From Aquabacterium fontiphilum (GTDB taxonomy: Bacteria; Pseudomonadota; Gammaproteobacteria; Burkholderiales; Burkholderiaceae_C), in NCBI RefSeq assembly GCF_009909205.1, contig NZ_JAAAPN010000009.1:62001-126000 (forward strand): DNA of 64,000 nt, read 5' to 3'. This document shows positions 20,595-30,200 of this stretch, in pieces; the stretch's first letter is position 1, and every line of letters begins with the position of its first letter. The notes under the pieces are model-generated. The model was not told the DNA's origin, did no database searches, and saw only the letters and a program-made list of their open reading frames with translations. Both the position numbers and the translations under genes were made by a program.

Positions 20595-21800
20595 TCAGGC
20601 TGCAGATGCCGGCACCTGGCCGGTCAGCAGGCACACCATCAACTCGCGCACCGAACGGATCTGTGAGCCGAACGGCAGCGCGCCCACGCCCCTGAAGAAC
20701 AGCCCCTTGCGGACGTCGCCGCGCAGCGCTGCGGCCAACTGGTTGTCAATGCAGAACTGGCCCCACGTGGCCAGGCCATCACGCAGCCCACATTGCGCCA
20801 GACAGTCGAATGCCTTGGTGCAGCGGCTCTTGACGTGGGCCACAGACTGCAGGCGCGATTCGATCTTCATGTAGGCCTGCAGCCACGGTGTCCTGACTGC
20901 ACGGGCGGGCAGGCCTGCCACGCTGACAAACTCGGCCAGGTCTTCATCGCGCGCATCGGCCAGCACTTGCTTGAACGCGGGATGGGCATCGCCCTCGGTG
21001 GTGACTGCAAACGGGGTGCCGAGTTGCACGCCGGCAGCGCCCAGACCTTGAAGGCGCACCACGTCGGCCTGGCTGCGCACACCCCCGGCCGCGATGAGCG
21101 GTATCTCGCGCTCCAGGCCGGCGCTGCGGAAGAAGGCCTGTGCCTCGGGGATGACACGCTCGAAGTCAAAACGTGGATCGTGCAGGTCATCGACCCGGGC
21201 CGCGCCCAGGTGGCCGCCGGCCAGGCGCGGATGTTCAATCACGATGGCATCGGGCAGCCGCTTCTTGCGCTCCCATTTCTTCACGATCAGCTGAATACCG
21301 CGCACGTCGGACAGGATCGGGATCAGCAGCGTGCGCGGATGGTCCTTGGCCAGATCCGGCAGATCCAGCGGCAGCCCCGCGCCGACCACAATGGCGTCGA
21401 TGCCCGACGCCAGCGCCTGACGCACGGACGCCGCGTACTCGCTCACCGCCCGCATCACGTTGATGGCCAGCAGCCCGCCTTGCCCGGCCACCGCCCGGGC
21501 CGCACGGATCTCGCGGTCGATCGCCTCCAGATTGGCCGCATCGATGGCGACCTTGGCTGCCTCGCCAGGTGGCAGGCCGGTGGTGCGCGCCATCAGATCG
21601 GGGTGGTGTCGTCGCAGGTCCACGGACGACAGTGTGCCCACCCCGCCCAGGCCGGCCACCGTGCCTGCGAGGCGATGACCCGATACGCCCACCCCCATGC
21701 CCCCCTGGACAATGGGCAACAACGCGCGGTCGCCCAACTGCATCGGTTGGATGGGGCTGTTGATCAGCAATTGCTGCAGATCGGAGGGAATGACTTGCAT
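20595..21800 (-). CDS. Nitronate monooxygenase-like FMN protein with C-terminal cysteine cluster
   Basis: A 401-residue protein of the nitronate monooxygenase (2-nitropropane dioxygenase) family, a TIM-barrel FMN oxidoreductase. The phosphate-binding segments LIAAGGVRSQADVV and GAAGVQLGTPFA are clear, and IVQGGMGVGVS lies at the N-terminus. The C-terminal part carries Cys327, Cys333, Cys337 and Cys350 (Cx5Cx3Cx12C), which could hold a metal or iron-sulfur centre. That is inference. It converges with the hemerythrin-like gene and diverges from narL. The substrate is unknown. Confidence 0.82.
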   Translation of the reverse strand: MQVIPSDLQQLLINSPIQPMQLGDRALLPIVQGGMGVGVSGHRLAGTVAGLGGVGTLSSVDLRRHHPDLMARTTGLPPGEAAKVAIDAANLEAIDREIRAARAVAGQGGLLAINVMRAVSEYAASVRQALASGIDAIVVGAGLPLDLPDLAKDHPRTLLIPILSDVRGIQLIVKKWERKKRLPDAIVIEHPRLAGGHLGAARVDDLHDPRFDFERVIPEAQAFFRSAGLEREIPLIAAGGVRSQADVVRLQGLGAAGVQLGTPFAVTTEGDAHPAFKQVLADARDEDLAEFVSVAGLPARAVRTPWLQAYMKIESRLQSVAHVKSRCTKAFDCLAQCGLRDGLATWGQFCIDNQLAAALRGDVRKGLFFRGVGALPFGSQIRSVRELMVCLLTGQVPASAA

Positions 21801-21890
21801 GGTGGACAATCCGGGTCGTGACAGACCCCGCAGCGTAAGTGGCGTGACCAGCACGACAGCTTGCCCTGCGTCAAAGGATGGACGGATCCC

Positions 21891-22634
21891 ATGCGTGTAC
21901 GCCTGCTGGTCGTGGATGACCACACCCTCTTCCGCCGCGGGCTGATTGCCCTGCTGAGCCAGTCGCCCGAAGTCGAGGTTGCGGGCGAAGCAGCCGATGC
22001 GGGCGAGGCCCTGCGGCACACGGCGCTGCTCCGCCCGGATGTGATCCTTCTGGACAACCACCTGCCCGGCGTTCACGGCGTCGATGCATTACCCCAGTTG
22101 CTCGCGGCCTGTCCGTCCACGCGGGTGCTCATGCTGACCGTCAGCGAGGACGCCGATGACCTGGCCAACGCATTGGCGCGGGGGGCCAGCGGCTACCTGC
22201 TCAAGACCGTGGAGGGCGATGACCTGGTGCAATCGGTGCTTCGCGTGCACAAGGGCGAATCGGTCGTCTCACCCGAGATGACCAGCAAGCTCGTGCGGGC
22301 GTACCGGCAAGCGGTGCAGCCCGCTGATGCAGGCGCGGCCGTGTCGCCGCCCCCGCCAGAGCCGGCCGCCACCCCGGCAGCACCGACCGAGCCGGTGGCC
22401 GAGGCGTCCGCGTCGGCTGCGACAGGCGCGACAAATCGGCTGTCGCCGCGCGAGCGCGACATCCTGCGCGAGATCGCACGCGGCGCCAGCAACAAGGAAA
22501 TCGCCCGCAGCCTCGACATCGCTGAAACCACCGTCAAGATCCACGTACAACACATTCTGCGCAAGCTCAATCTCAGCTCGCGCGTGCAGGTGGCCGTGTA
22601 TGCCGTGAACCACGGACTGGACCAGTCCACCTGA
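21891..22634 (+). CDS. narL: Nitrate/nitrite response regulator NarL
   Basis: A 247-residue response regulator. The receiver domain (residues 1-120) has the acidic pair VVDD, the phospho-acceptor aspartate in DVILLDNHLPG, and lysine in YLLKTV. A long Pro/Ala linker of about 50 residues precedes the LuxR-type helix-turn-helix (LSPRERDILREIARGASNKEIA). The linker is longer than in E. coli NarL. The start at 21891 is preceded by AAAGGATGG. It presumably answers to NarX encoded on the opposite strand. Confidence 0.9.
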   Translation: MRVRLLVVDDHTLFRRGLIALLSQSPEVEVAGEAADAGEALRHTALLRPDVILLDNHLPGVHGVDALPQLLAACPSTRVLMLTVSEDADDLANALARGASGYLLKTVEGDDLVQSVLRVHKGESVVSPEMTSKLVRAYRQAVQPADAGAAVSPPPPEPAATPAAPTEPVAEASASAATGATNRLSPRERDILREIARGASNKEIARSLDIAETTVKIHVQHILRKLNLSSRVQVAVYAVNHGLDQST

Positions 22635-22715
22635 CGGCACCATCCCCGCCTCGTTCTTTCGGCACAGCATCTCGCTGCCGCATCCCTCCTCCGGACAGGC
22701 GCCTGACGTTCTGAA

Positions 22716-22740
22716 GAAGGATGTGCAAGCGCACACCTTC
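22716..22740. repeat. Imperfect inverted repeat upstream of uspA
   Basis: GAAGGATGTGC and GCACACCTTC form an inverted repeat with one bulged base around a short centre, 59 bases before the uspA start. It could be an operator or an mRNA hairpin. It does not match the Fnr consensus. Confidence 0.35.
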
Positions 22741-22798
22741 ACCTCACAGTTCCACATGAGCCCCGACTGCGTTCAGCCGGGCGGAACTGGAGGATTCC

Positions 22799-23263
22799 AT
22801 GGAAGTGATGCTCGCCTACGACCATTCACGCAATGCACGCATTGCGCTGGACGCGGTCAAACGGCTTTTTTCAGAACAGAAGCCCACCGTCACGCTGATC
22901 TCGGTCATCGAAGACCCCGGTAGCAACACCAGCGCCAGCGACGAGATGTTTCAGGCGCAATACGACGAGCAAAAGCGCGGCGCGGAACAAGCCGCCGCTG
23001 AGCTGGTCGCCGAAGGCTTCACCGCCAAGGTGCTGGTGGCCGAAGGCGACGCGCGCAAGATGATTCTGCGCGCCACGCAAGAGCGTCGGCCGGACGTGCT
23101 CGTCATGGCGCGCCACTCCTACAAGCCCGACGGCAACTTCATCACCCGCCGGCTGGACGCCATCGTCGAAGAGTTCGACCACATGACCTTCGGCTCGGTG
23201 AGCGCCTTCCTGGCGCGCCGGGTCCAGTGCCCCCTGCTCATCATCCCAACCCACGGGGAGTAA
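22799..23263 (+). CDS. Universal stress protein (UspA family)
   Basis: A 154-residue UspA-fold protein that starts MEVMLAYDHSRNARIAL. The nucleotide-binding loop of the ATP-type class (G2xG9G(S/T)) is replaced by ARHSYKPDGNF, so ATP binding is doubtful. A good GGAGG lies 5 bases before the ATG. It is 30 bases upstream of narK1 and probably co-transcribed with it. UspA genes often accompany anaerobic respiration clusters. Confidence 0.88.
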   Translation: MEVMLAYDHSRNARIALDAVKRLFSEQKPTVTLISVIEDPGSNTSASDEMFQAQYDEQKRGAEQAAAELVAEGFTAKVLVAEGDARKMILRATQERRPDVLVMARHSYKPDGNFITRRLDAIVEEFDHMTFGSVSAFLARRVQCPLLIIPTHGE

Positions 23264-23293
23264 GGGCCAAGAACCCCTGCTCCCGATCGCATC

Positions 23294-24943
23294 ATGCAAG
23301 TCAGTGACCTGTTCCGGTTCAAGAACCGGGAGATCAAGGCGCTCCATCTGACCTGGATCGCCTTTTTCATTTGCTTCTACGTCTGGTTCAACATGGCGCC
23401 TTTGGCGTCGTCCATGCTCAAGTCGGCCGGCTGGCTGACCAAGGACGACATCCGGCTGTTCGCCATTGCCAACGTGGCCCTCACCATCCCGGCGCGCATC
23501 ATCGTCGGCATGGCGCTGGACCGTTTCGGCCCGCGTCGTGTGTTCTCGATCCTCATGGTGCTGATGGCCGCCCCCACCTTGGCATTCGCCTTTGGCGACA
23601 CCAAGGAACAGCTGTTTGCCTCGCGGCTCATCCTGAGCTCGGTGGGCGCCAGCTTCGTGGTGGGCATCCACATGACCGCGCTGTGGTTCAAGCCGCGTGA
23701 CATCGGCTTTGCCGAAGGCTTCTACGCGGGATGGGGCAACTTCGGCTCGGCCGCGGCCGCGATGACCCTGCCCACCATTGCGCTGACCATGTTCGGTGGC
23801 GATGACGGCTGGCGCTACGCGGTGGCTCTGTCCGGCGTCATCATGGGCTTGTACGGCGTGTTCTACTGGTTCGCCATCACCGACGGCCCGAGCGCCGACA
23901 CCCACAAGAAGCCCCGCAAGGCTTCCGCCATCGAGGTGTCGAGCTACCGCGACCTGATCGTGCTGGCCGTGATGACGGTGCCCATGATCGGCATCCTCTC
24001 CATCCTGGTCTGGCGGGTTCATCGCACCGGCTACATCGATGACCTGACCGCGATTACCTGCTACTTCGCCATTGCCGCCGTCATCGCCTACCAGCTGTAC
24101 CAGGTGTTTCGTGTCAACTTGCCCATCCTCAGGAAGGGCGTGCCCGCGGATGACCGCTATCCCTTCAGTTCGGTGGCGGCACTGAATACCACCTACTTCG
24201 CCAACTTCGGCGCCGAACTGGCCGTGGTGTCGATGCTGCCGATGTTCTTCGAGGAGACCTGGGGGTTGACCGCCGCAGCAGCCGGCCTGATCGCCTCAAC
24301 CTTCGCATTCGTCAACCTGTTCGCGCGACCCATGGGCGGGCTGGTGTCTGACCGCTTCGGCAACCGGCGCTTCGTGATGCTGGCGTACATGCTGGGCATT
24401 GCCATCGGCTTCGGCCTCATGGGCCTGATGAACAGCAAGTGGCCGCTGGTGATCGCCGTGGCCATCACGGTAGGCTGCTCGTTCTTCGTGCAGGGCGCAG
24501 AAGGGGCGACCTTCGGCATCATCCCCTCCATCAAGCGGCGCCTGACCGGTCAGATTTCGGGCATGGCCGGTGCGTATGGCAACGTGGGCGCAGTGTTCTA
24601 CCTGTTCGTGTTCATGTTCGTCACGCCATCGCAGTTCTTCATGATCATTGCCGCAGGCGCCTTCATCAGCTGGCTGGTCTGCCTGAAGTGGCTCAAGGAG
24701 CCCGAAGGCGGCTTCGGCGACGAGTATGTGATCTCGTCGGTCGATCGCGCCATCGCCCACGAAGCGCAGCAACGCAAGCAGACCCAGGCGCAGCTGGCCA
24801 CTGTGCTGCAGGGCAATCAGGGCGTGGAGCTGGTCGAGCGCGGTGAAGGTCTGACACTGACCGCTCGCTTCCGCAGCGTGGAAGAACTGCAGGTGCTGGT
24901 GCAACGCTTCGAGCAAAAGGGGCTGCTGCCTAGGCAGACCTGA
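23294..24943 (+). CDS. narK1: Nitrate/nitrite transporter NarK1 (type I)
   Basis: A 549-residue major-facilitator protein of the nitrate/nitrite porter family with 12 predicted membrane segments. The nitrate signature of the N-terminal half is YAGWGNFGSAAAAM. By comparison with tandem narK genes of other denitrifiers, this is the type I (nitrate/H+ symport) member. A soluble tail of about 80 residues follows the last membrane segment (from about base 24700) and is polar, with Gln/Glu-rich helices. A strong terminator follows the gene. Confidence 0.9.
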   Translation: MQVSDLFRFKNREIKALHLTWIAFFICFYVWFNMAPLASSMLKSAGWLTKDDIRLFAIANVALTIPARIIVGMALDRFGPRRVFSILMVLMAAPTLAFAFGDTKEQLFASRLILSSVGASFVVGIHMTALWFKPRDIGFAEGFYAGWGNFGSAAAAMTLPTIALTMFGGDDGWRYAVALSGVIMGLYGVFYWFAITDGPSADTHKKPRKASAIEVSSYRDLIVLAVMTVPMIGILSILVWRVHRTGYIDDLTAITCYFAIAAVIAYQLYQVFRVNLPILRKGVPADDRYPFSSVAALNTTYFANFGAELAVVSMLPMFFEETWGLTAAAAGLIASTFAFVNLFARPMGGLVSDRFGNRRFVMLAYMLGIAIGFGLMGLMNSKWPLVIAVAITVGCSFFVQGAEGATFGIIPSIKRRLTGQISGMAGAYGNVGAVFYLFVFMFVTPSQFFMIIAAGAFISWLVCLKWLKEPEGGFGDEYVISSVDRAIAHEAQQRKQTQAQLATVLQGNQGVELVERGEGLTLTARFRSVEELQVLVQRFEQKGLLPRQT

Positions 24944-24966
24944 TCTGGCCCCACCCCGCCCATCCC

Positions 24967-24995
24967 AAAAGGCCGTGCCATGCACGGCCTTTTTT
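24967..24995 (+). terminator. Rho-independent terminator after narK1
   Basis: An 8-bp stem, GGCCGTGC (24971-24978) with GCACGGCC (24982-24989), and a CAT loop is followed by six T. An A-run on the left side also makes it partly active on the other strand. It separates narK1 from narK2, so narK2 probably has its own promoter or depends on readthrough. Confidence 0.85.
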
Positions 24996-25059
24996 CATGC
25001 CAGGCCGGATCACGCCATTCGGTCGCCATCCGGTCGGCAAGCGGCGTAGTTCTTTTGAA

Positions 25060-25085
25060 CGATGGCCGAGCGCGCATGGCCATCG
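25060..25085. repeat. Perfect 8-bp inverted repeat in the narK1-narK2 intergenic region
   Basis: CGATGGCC (25060-25067) and GGCCATCG (25078-25085) are separated by ten bases, about 125 bases upstream of narK2. The arms sit one helical turn apart (18 bp centre to centre), as expected for a dimeric regulator. No known Fnr or NarL consensus matches. An RNA hairpin is also possible. Confidence 0.45.
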
Positions 25086-25208
25086 GTCTTTCAGAACGCC
25101 GCCGATGTTCCTCAGAAGGATAGGCAGCAAAGCCCGCAAAACGCACAGTGAAGCCTGTTGCGATGGGCGTGCGTGCGCCCATTCGAACGCCTCAGAAAGG
25201 TAAGCAAA

Positions 25209-26924
25209 ATGGCAAAGATTCAGAACTGGACCCCGGAAGACCCGGTCTTCTGGCGCCAGACCGGCAGCAAGCTGGCGTGGCGCACCTGCGGGGTCACCAC
25301 CTTCTCCCTCATCTTCTCGTTCGCCACCTGGTTCGTGATGAGCGCCGTGGTGGTGCGCATGCCCGCCATCGGGTTCAAGTTCACCACGACCGAGCTGTTC
25401 TGGCTGGCCGCCATGCCAGGCTTGGCCTCCGGCATCCTGCGGCTGATCCACTCCAACTTCATTCCCGTCCTCGGCACGAGGCCGGTGATCAGCATCGCCA
25501 CCATCATCAAGATCATCCCCATGGTGTGGCTGGGCTACGCCATCCAGGATCTGAACACCCCGTGGGCGACATTCATGATGATCGCTTTCCTGTGCGGGAT
25601 GGGCGGCGGCGACTTCTCGTCGTTCATGCCCTCGACCAGCATCTTCTTCCCCAAGCGGCTGCAAGGGACCGCCATGGGCATCCAGGCCGGCCTGGGCAAC
25701 TTCGGCGTCTCGATCGTGCAGTTCGTGGCGCCCTGGATCATCGGCTTCGCTGCCTTGGGCAGCGTGGTCGGTGGCCCGCAGGTCTTCACCAAGGCCGACC
25801 CGGTCAAGGGCGCGCTCACGGTAACGCGCGACGCCGGCATCGTGACCGACGTGAAGGTCAACCAGCCCGAGTTGCTGGCTGCGATCGATGTGGTGCGCGA
25901 AGACGGTCTCATCAAGGACGTGATCCTGCGCGATACGGCCGAGACCCCGCTGATTCGTGAACAGATCAACCGCGACAGCAACGGCCAGATTGCCGAGGTG
26001 GTCCCCACCAAGGGCTATCGCCTGGATGTCCGCCGCAACGATGACGGTGCCATCACCGATGTGACGCTGCGCAGCGTGGACAAGAAGCCCATGTGGCTGC
26101 AGAACGCTGCCTTCATCTGGGTGCCCTTCCTCCTGCTGGCCTTTGTGCTGTCCCTGGTCTTCCTGCGCAGCCTCCAGCTTCCCTCGCGCGGCTTCAAGGG
26201 TCAGTTCGAGATCCTGAGCAGCCGCAATCGCGCCGCCACCCACACCTGGAACTGCACGATGACCTACATCTGCTCGTTCGGGTCGTTCTCAGGCTTCTCG
26301 GCGGCCTTCCCCATGCTGATCAAGACGCTGTACGGCAACTTCGACGGTGCGCCTGATCCGCTGGCCTACGCCTACCTCGGCCCGCTGATCGGTGGCCTGG
26401 TGCGCATGCTGACGGGCGGCTTCTTCGACAAGGTCGGCGGCAGCAAGGGCATGCACTGGACGACCATCGGCCAGATCCTGGGCTGCATCTACCTGATCGC
26501 CGGCGGTTACCTGACGCCGCAAAGCGTCGAAGACTTCCAGGGCTTCCTGTGGGGCATGCTGTGGATCTTCCTGATGTCCGGCATCAACAACGCCGCGACC
26601 TTCCGCCAGTACCCGATCGTGTTCGCCTACTCGCCAGCCAAGGGCGCGCAGATGCTGGGCTGGACAGGCGCCTGGGCAGCATTCGGCCCCTTCGTCTGGA
26701 ACGCGCTGATCGGCGTGACCCTGGACAAGACCGGCACCGTGACCCTGTTCTTCGCTGGCGTGGCCGTGTTCTATCTGTACTCACTGGGCATCAACTGGTG
26801 GTACTACACCCGCAAGGGCGCCGAGCGCTTCGACTACGGCAACGCGGGCGGCACCTGGTGGGATCGCCTGACCGCGGCCGACCAGGAACGCATGAAGCGC
26901 ATCGACCTGCGCCAACCGGCCTGA
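25209..26924 (+). CDS. narK2: Nitrate/nitrite antiporter NarK2 (type II) with a large loop insertion
   Basis: A 571-residue major-facilitator protein closely related to E. coli NarK: it has GIQAGLGNFGVSIVQFVAPW and, in the second half, GSFSGFSAAFPMLIKTLYG. The expected function is nitrate uptake in exchange for nitrite. Residues about 190-295 form a hydrophilic insertion between two membrane segments, where E. coli NarK has a short loop. It contains four repeats of the type D-x-G-x-I-x-D/E-V. The start at 25209 has AAAGG upstream and the N-terminus MAKIQNWTPEDPVFW. Confidence 0.9.
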   Translation: MAKIQNWTPEDPVFWRQTGSKLAWRTCGVTTFSLIFSFATWFVMSAVVVRMPAIGFKFTTTELFWLAAMPGLASGILRLIHSNFIPVLGTRPVISIATIIKIIPMVWLGYAIQDLNTPWATFMMIAFLCGMGGGDFSSFMPSTSIFFPKRLQGTAMGIQAGLGNFGVSIVQFVAPWIIGFAALGSVVGGPQVFTKADPVKGALTVTRDAGIVTDVKVNQPELLAAIDVVREDGLIKDVILRDTAETPLIREQINRDSNGQIAEVVPTKGYRLDVRRNDDGAITDVTLRSVDKKPMWLQNAAFIWVPFLLLAFVLSLVFLRSLQLPSRGFKGQFEILSSRNRAATHTWNCTMTYICSFGSFSGFSAAFPMLIKTLYGNFDGAPDPLAYAYLGPLIGGLVRMLTGGFFDKVGGSKGMHWTTIGQILGCIYLIAGGYLTPQSVEDFQGFLWGMLWIFLMSGINNAATFRQYPIVFAYSPAKGAQMLGWTGAWAAFGPFVWNALIGVTLDKTGTVTLFFAGVAVFYLYSLGINWWYYTRKGAERFDYGNAGGTWWDRLTAADQERMKRIDLRQPA

Positions 26925-26935
26925 AGGAGCACGTC

Positions 26936-27130
26936 ATGGACGCCATCGTGAATGCCGGCGCCGTCGCCTACGGCCTGTTGCTGGTGACCGGCACCTTCAT
27001 CCGCACGCCGGTGACCGAGGCCCTGCGCATCGACGCCATGTTTCTGCCGAACGCCGGCGACAAGGGACGCGTGCTCAACCTGCTGCTCGGCTCCCTGATC
27101 GCAGGCTACGGCGCCTGGTCACTCTGGTGA
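26936..27130 (+). CDS. Small two-segment membrane protein between narK2 and narG
   Basis: A 64-residue protein with two hydrophobic segments (about residues 3-23 and 46-64), separated by a polar loop containing FIRTPVTEALRIDAMF. AAGGAG lies eight bases before the ATG, and the gene follows narK2 by 11 bases, so it is very probably translated in the narK2-narG operon. I do not recognise a family. A role in assembly or membrane anchoring of the nitrate reductase or transporter is possible but unproven. Confidence 0.7.
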   Translation: MDAIVNAGAVAYGLLLVTGTFIRTPVTEALRIDAMFLPNAGDKGRVLNLLLGSLIAGYGAWSLW

Positions 27131-27171
27131 CGCCCTGACGCCTGCCCCGCAACCCCACTCGCTCTCTCAAG

Positions 27172-27198
27172 GGTCTGCGCCCGACACCGGCGCAGACC
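27172..27198 (+). other. Strong mRNA hairpin just upstream of narG
   Basis: GGTCTGCGCC (27172-27181) and GGCGCAGACC (27189-27198) form a perfect 10-bp stem with a 7-base loop, ending 19 bases before the narG start and adjacent to its AGAAGG. No T-run follows, so it is not a terminator. It could mark an RNA processing or stabilising site within the operon. Confidence 0.6.
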
Positions 27199-27217
27199 GC
27201 CCCAGAAGGACAACACC

Positions 27218-30200
27218 ATGAGTCATTTCCTGGACCGCCTCAGCTACTTCTCATCGCCCCGGGAGGAATTCTCCCAAGGTCACGGCGTGACCACCGGCGA
27301 AGACCGTACCTGGGAAGACGCCTATCGCAACCGCTGGCAGCACGACAAGATCGTGCGCTCGACCCACGGCGTGAACTGCACGGGCTCGTGCTCGTGGAAG
27401 GTCTATGTCAAGGGTGGCATCGTCACCTGGGAAACCCAGCAGACCGACTACCCCCGCACCCGACCGGACCTGCCCAATCACGAACCCCGTGGCTGCGCCC
27501 GCGGCGCTTCGTACAGCTGGTACCTCTACAGTGCCAACCGCGTGAAGCACCCGATGGTGCGCGGTGAACTTCTCAAGCAGTGGCGTGCGGCCCGCACCGT
27601 GGCCAAGAGCCCGGTCGATGCCTGGGCCAGCATGATGGCCAGCGAAGACATCCGCCGCAGCTGGCAGAAACAGCGCGGCCTGGGTGGCTTCGTCCGCAGC
27701 ACCTGGGACGAGGTCAACGAGATCATTGCCTCGGCCAACGTCTACACGATCAAGCAACACGGTCCGGACCGCATCATCGGCTTCTCGCCCATCCCGGCGA
27801 TGTCCATGGTGTCGTATGCCGCTGGCAGCCGCTACCTGAGCCTCATTGGCGGCGTGTGCATGTCGTTTTACGACTGGTACTGCGACCTGCCGCCGGCCAG
27901 CCCCCAGATCTGGGGCGAGCAGACCGATGTGCCTGAGTCGGCCGATTGGTACAACTCGAACTTCATCATTGCCTGGGGTTCGAACGTGCCCCAGACCCGC
28001 ACGCCCGACGCCCACTTCTTCACCGAAGTCCGTTACAAGGGGGCCAAGACGGTCGCCGTCACCCCCGACTATTCCGAAGTCGCCAAGCTGGCCGACATCT
28101 GGATGCACCCCAAGCAGGGCACCGACGCGGCCGTGGCCATGGCCATGGGTCACACCATCCTGCGCGAGTTCTATGTCGAGAAGCGCAGCGCCTACTTCGA
28201 CGACTACGCCCGCCGCTACACCGACTTGCCGATGCTGGTGATGCTCAAGGAGCAGGACACCCCCGCCGGCAAGGCCCTGGTGCCGCACCGCTACCTGCGC
28301 GCCAGCGACCTGAGCAACGAAGCCGCACAGGGCAGCAACCCGGAGTGGAAGACCCTGGCCTACGACGGCGAAGGCCGTGTGGTGGTGCCGCAAGGCTCGA
28401 TCGGCTTCCGCTGGGGTGCCGATGGCCGCCCGGATCAGGGCAAGTGGAACCTCGAAGCCAAGGAGGCCATCGAGGGCCGTGAGGTCAAGCTCAAGCTGTC
28501 GGTGCTCGAAAACGCCGAGCACGCCGAAACCCATCGCGCAGACACCCAGGCCGTGGCCTTCCCCTACTTCGGCGGCATAGACTCGCCTGGCTTTCCGAGC
28601 AACAAGCAGGGCGACGTGCTGCTGCGCCATGTGCCAATGCAGCGCATCACGGTGCAGGAAGGCGGCCAGGCCCGTGAAGCCTGGGTGGCCACGGTGTATG
28701 ACCTGCAACTGGCCAGCTACGGCGTCTTCCGCGGCCTGACCGACGCCGATGGCGTGCTGGTCGACAACGGGGCCCGCAGCCTGGACGACAACGTGCCCTA
28801 CACCCCTGCCTGGCAGGAGCAGATCACCGGTGTCCCGCGCGACCAGGTGCTGACCGTGGCCCGCCAGTTCGCCGACAACGCAGACAAGACCAAGGGCAAG
28901 TCCATGGTCATCATCGGCGCGGCCATGAACCACTGGTACCACTGTGACATGAACTACCGCGGCATCATCAACATGCTGATGATGTGCGGCTGCATTGGCC
29001 AGAGCGGCGGCGGCTGGGCCCACTATGTGGGCCAGGAGAAGCTGCGCCCGCAGACCGGCTGGACAGCGCTGGCCTTCGCACTCGACTGGTCGCGTCCCCC
29101 GAGACAGCAGAACTCCACGAGCTTCTTCTACGCCCATACCGACCAGTGGCGTTATGAGAAGCTCGGCGTCGAGGAAGTGCTCTCGCCGCTGGCCGACAAG
29201 TCGCAGTTCAGCGGCAGCATGATCGACTACAACGTGCGCGCCGAGCGCATGGGCTGGCTGCCGTCAGCCCCGCAGCTGCAGACCAACCCACAGCAGGTCG
29301 TGCGTGACGCCGCCGCGATCGGCCTGGATCCAAAGGATTACGTGGTCCGCTCGCTGAAGGACGGCTCGCTGACGCTGTCCTGCCAAGACCCGGATCATCC
29401 GTCCAACTGGCCGCGCAACCTGTTCGTCTGGCGTTCCAACATCCTTGGCTCGTCGGGCAAGGGCCATGAGTACTTCCTCAAGCATCTGCTGGGCACCACC
29501 CATGGCGTGCAAGGCAAGGACCTGGGTGCAGACGAGGCCAAGCCCGAGGAGGTGACCTGGCACCAGCACGCGCCCGAAGGCAAGCTGGACCTGCTGGTCA
29601 CGCTGGACTTCCGCATGAGCACCACCTGCCTGTACTCGGACATCGTGCTGCCCACTGCCACCTGGTACGAGAAGAACGATCTCAACACCAGCGACATGCA
29701 CCCCTTCATCCACCCGCTGTCCACCGCGGTGGACCCGGCATGGGAGGCCCGCTCCGACTGGGACATCTACAAGGGCTTTGCGAAGAAGTTCAGCGAAGTC
29801 TGCGTGGGCCATTTGGGCGTCGAGAAGGAGGTCGTGCTGACCCCGCTGATGCACGACACCCCTGCCGAGCTGGCGCAGCCCTTTGGCGTGCAGGACTGGA
29901 AGAAGGGCGAGATTGACCTGATCCCTGGCAAGACCGCCCCGCAAATCACCGTGGTCGAGCGCGACTACCCCAACACCTTCAAGCGCTTCACCTCGCTCGG
30001 CCCCTTGATGAACAAGCTGGGCAATGGTGGCAAGGGCATCGGCTGGAACACGCAAGACGAAGTGCACCAGCTCGGCGAGCTCAATGGCACGGTGCGCGAC
30101 GAAGGCGTCAGCAAGGGCCTGCCCAAGATCGAGACCGACATCGACGCCGCAGAGGTGGTGATGATGCTGGCGCCCGAGACCAACGGCCACGTTGCCGTCA

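Noticed and set aside
22635-23293. An Fnr box for uspA-narK1.
   Set aside because: No TTGAT-N4-ATCAA-like sequence with at least seven matches was found by eye; only an unrelated inverted repeat is present.
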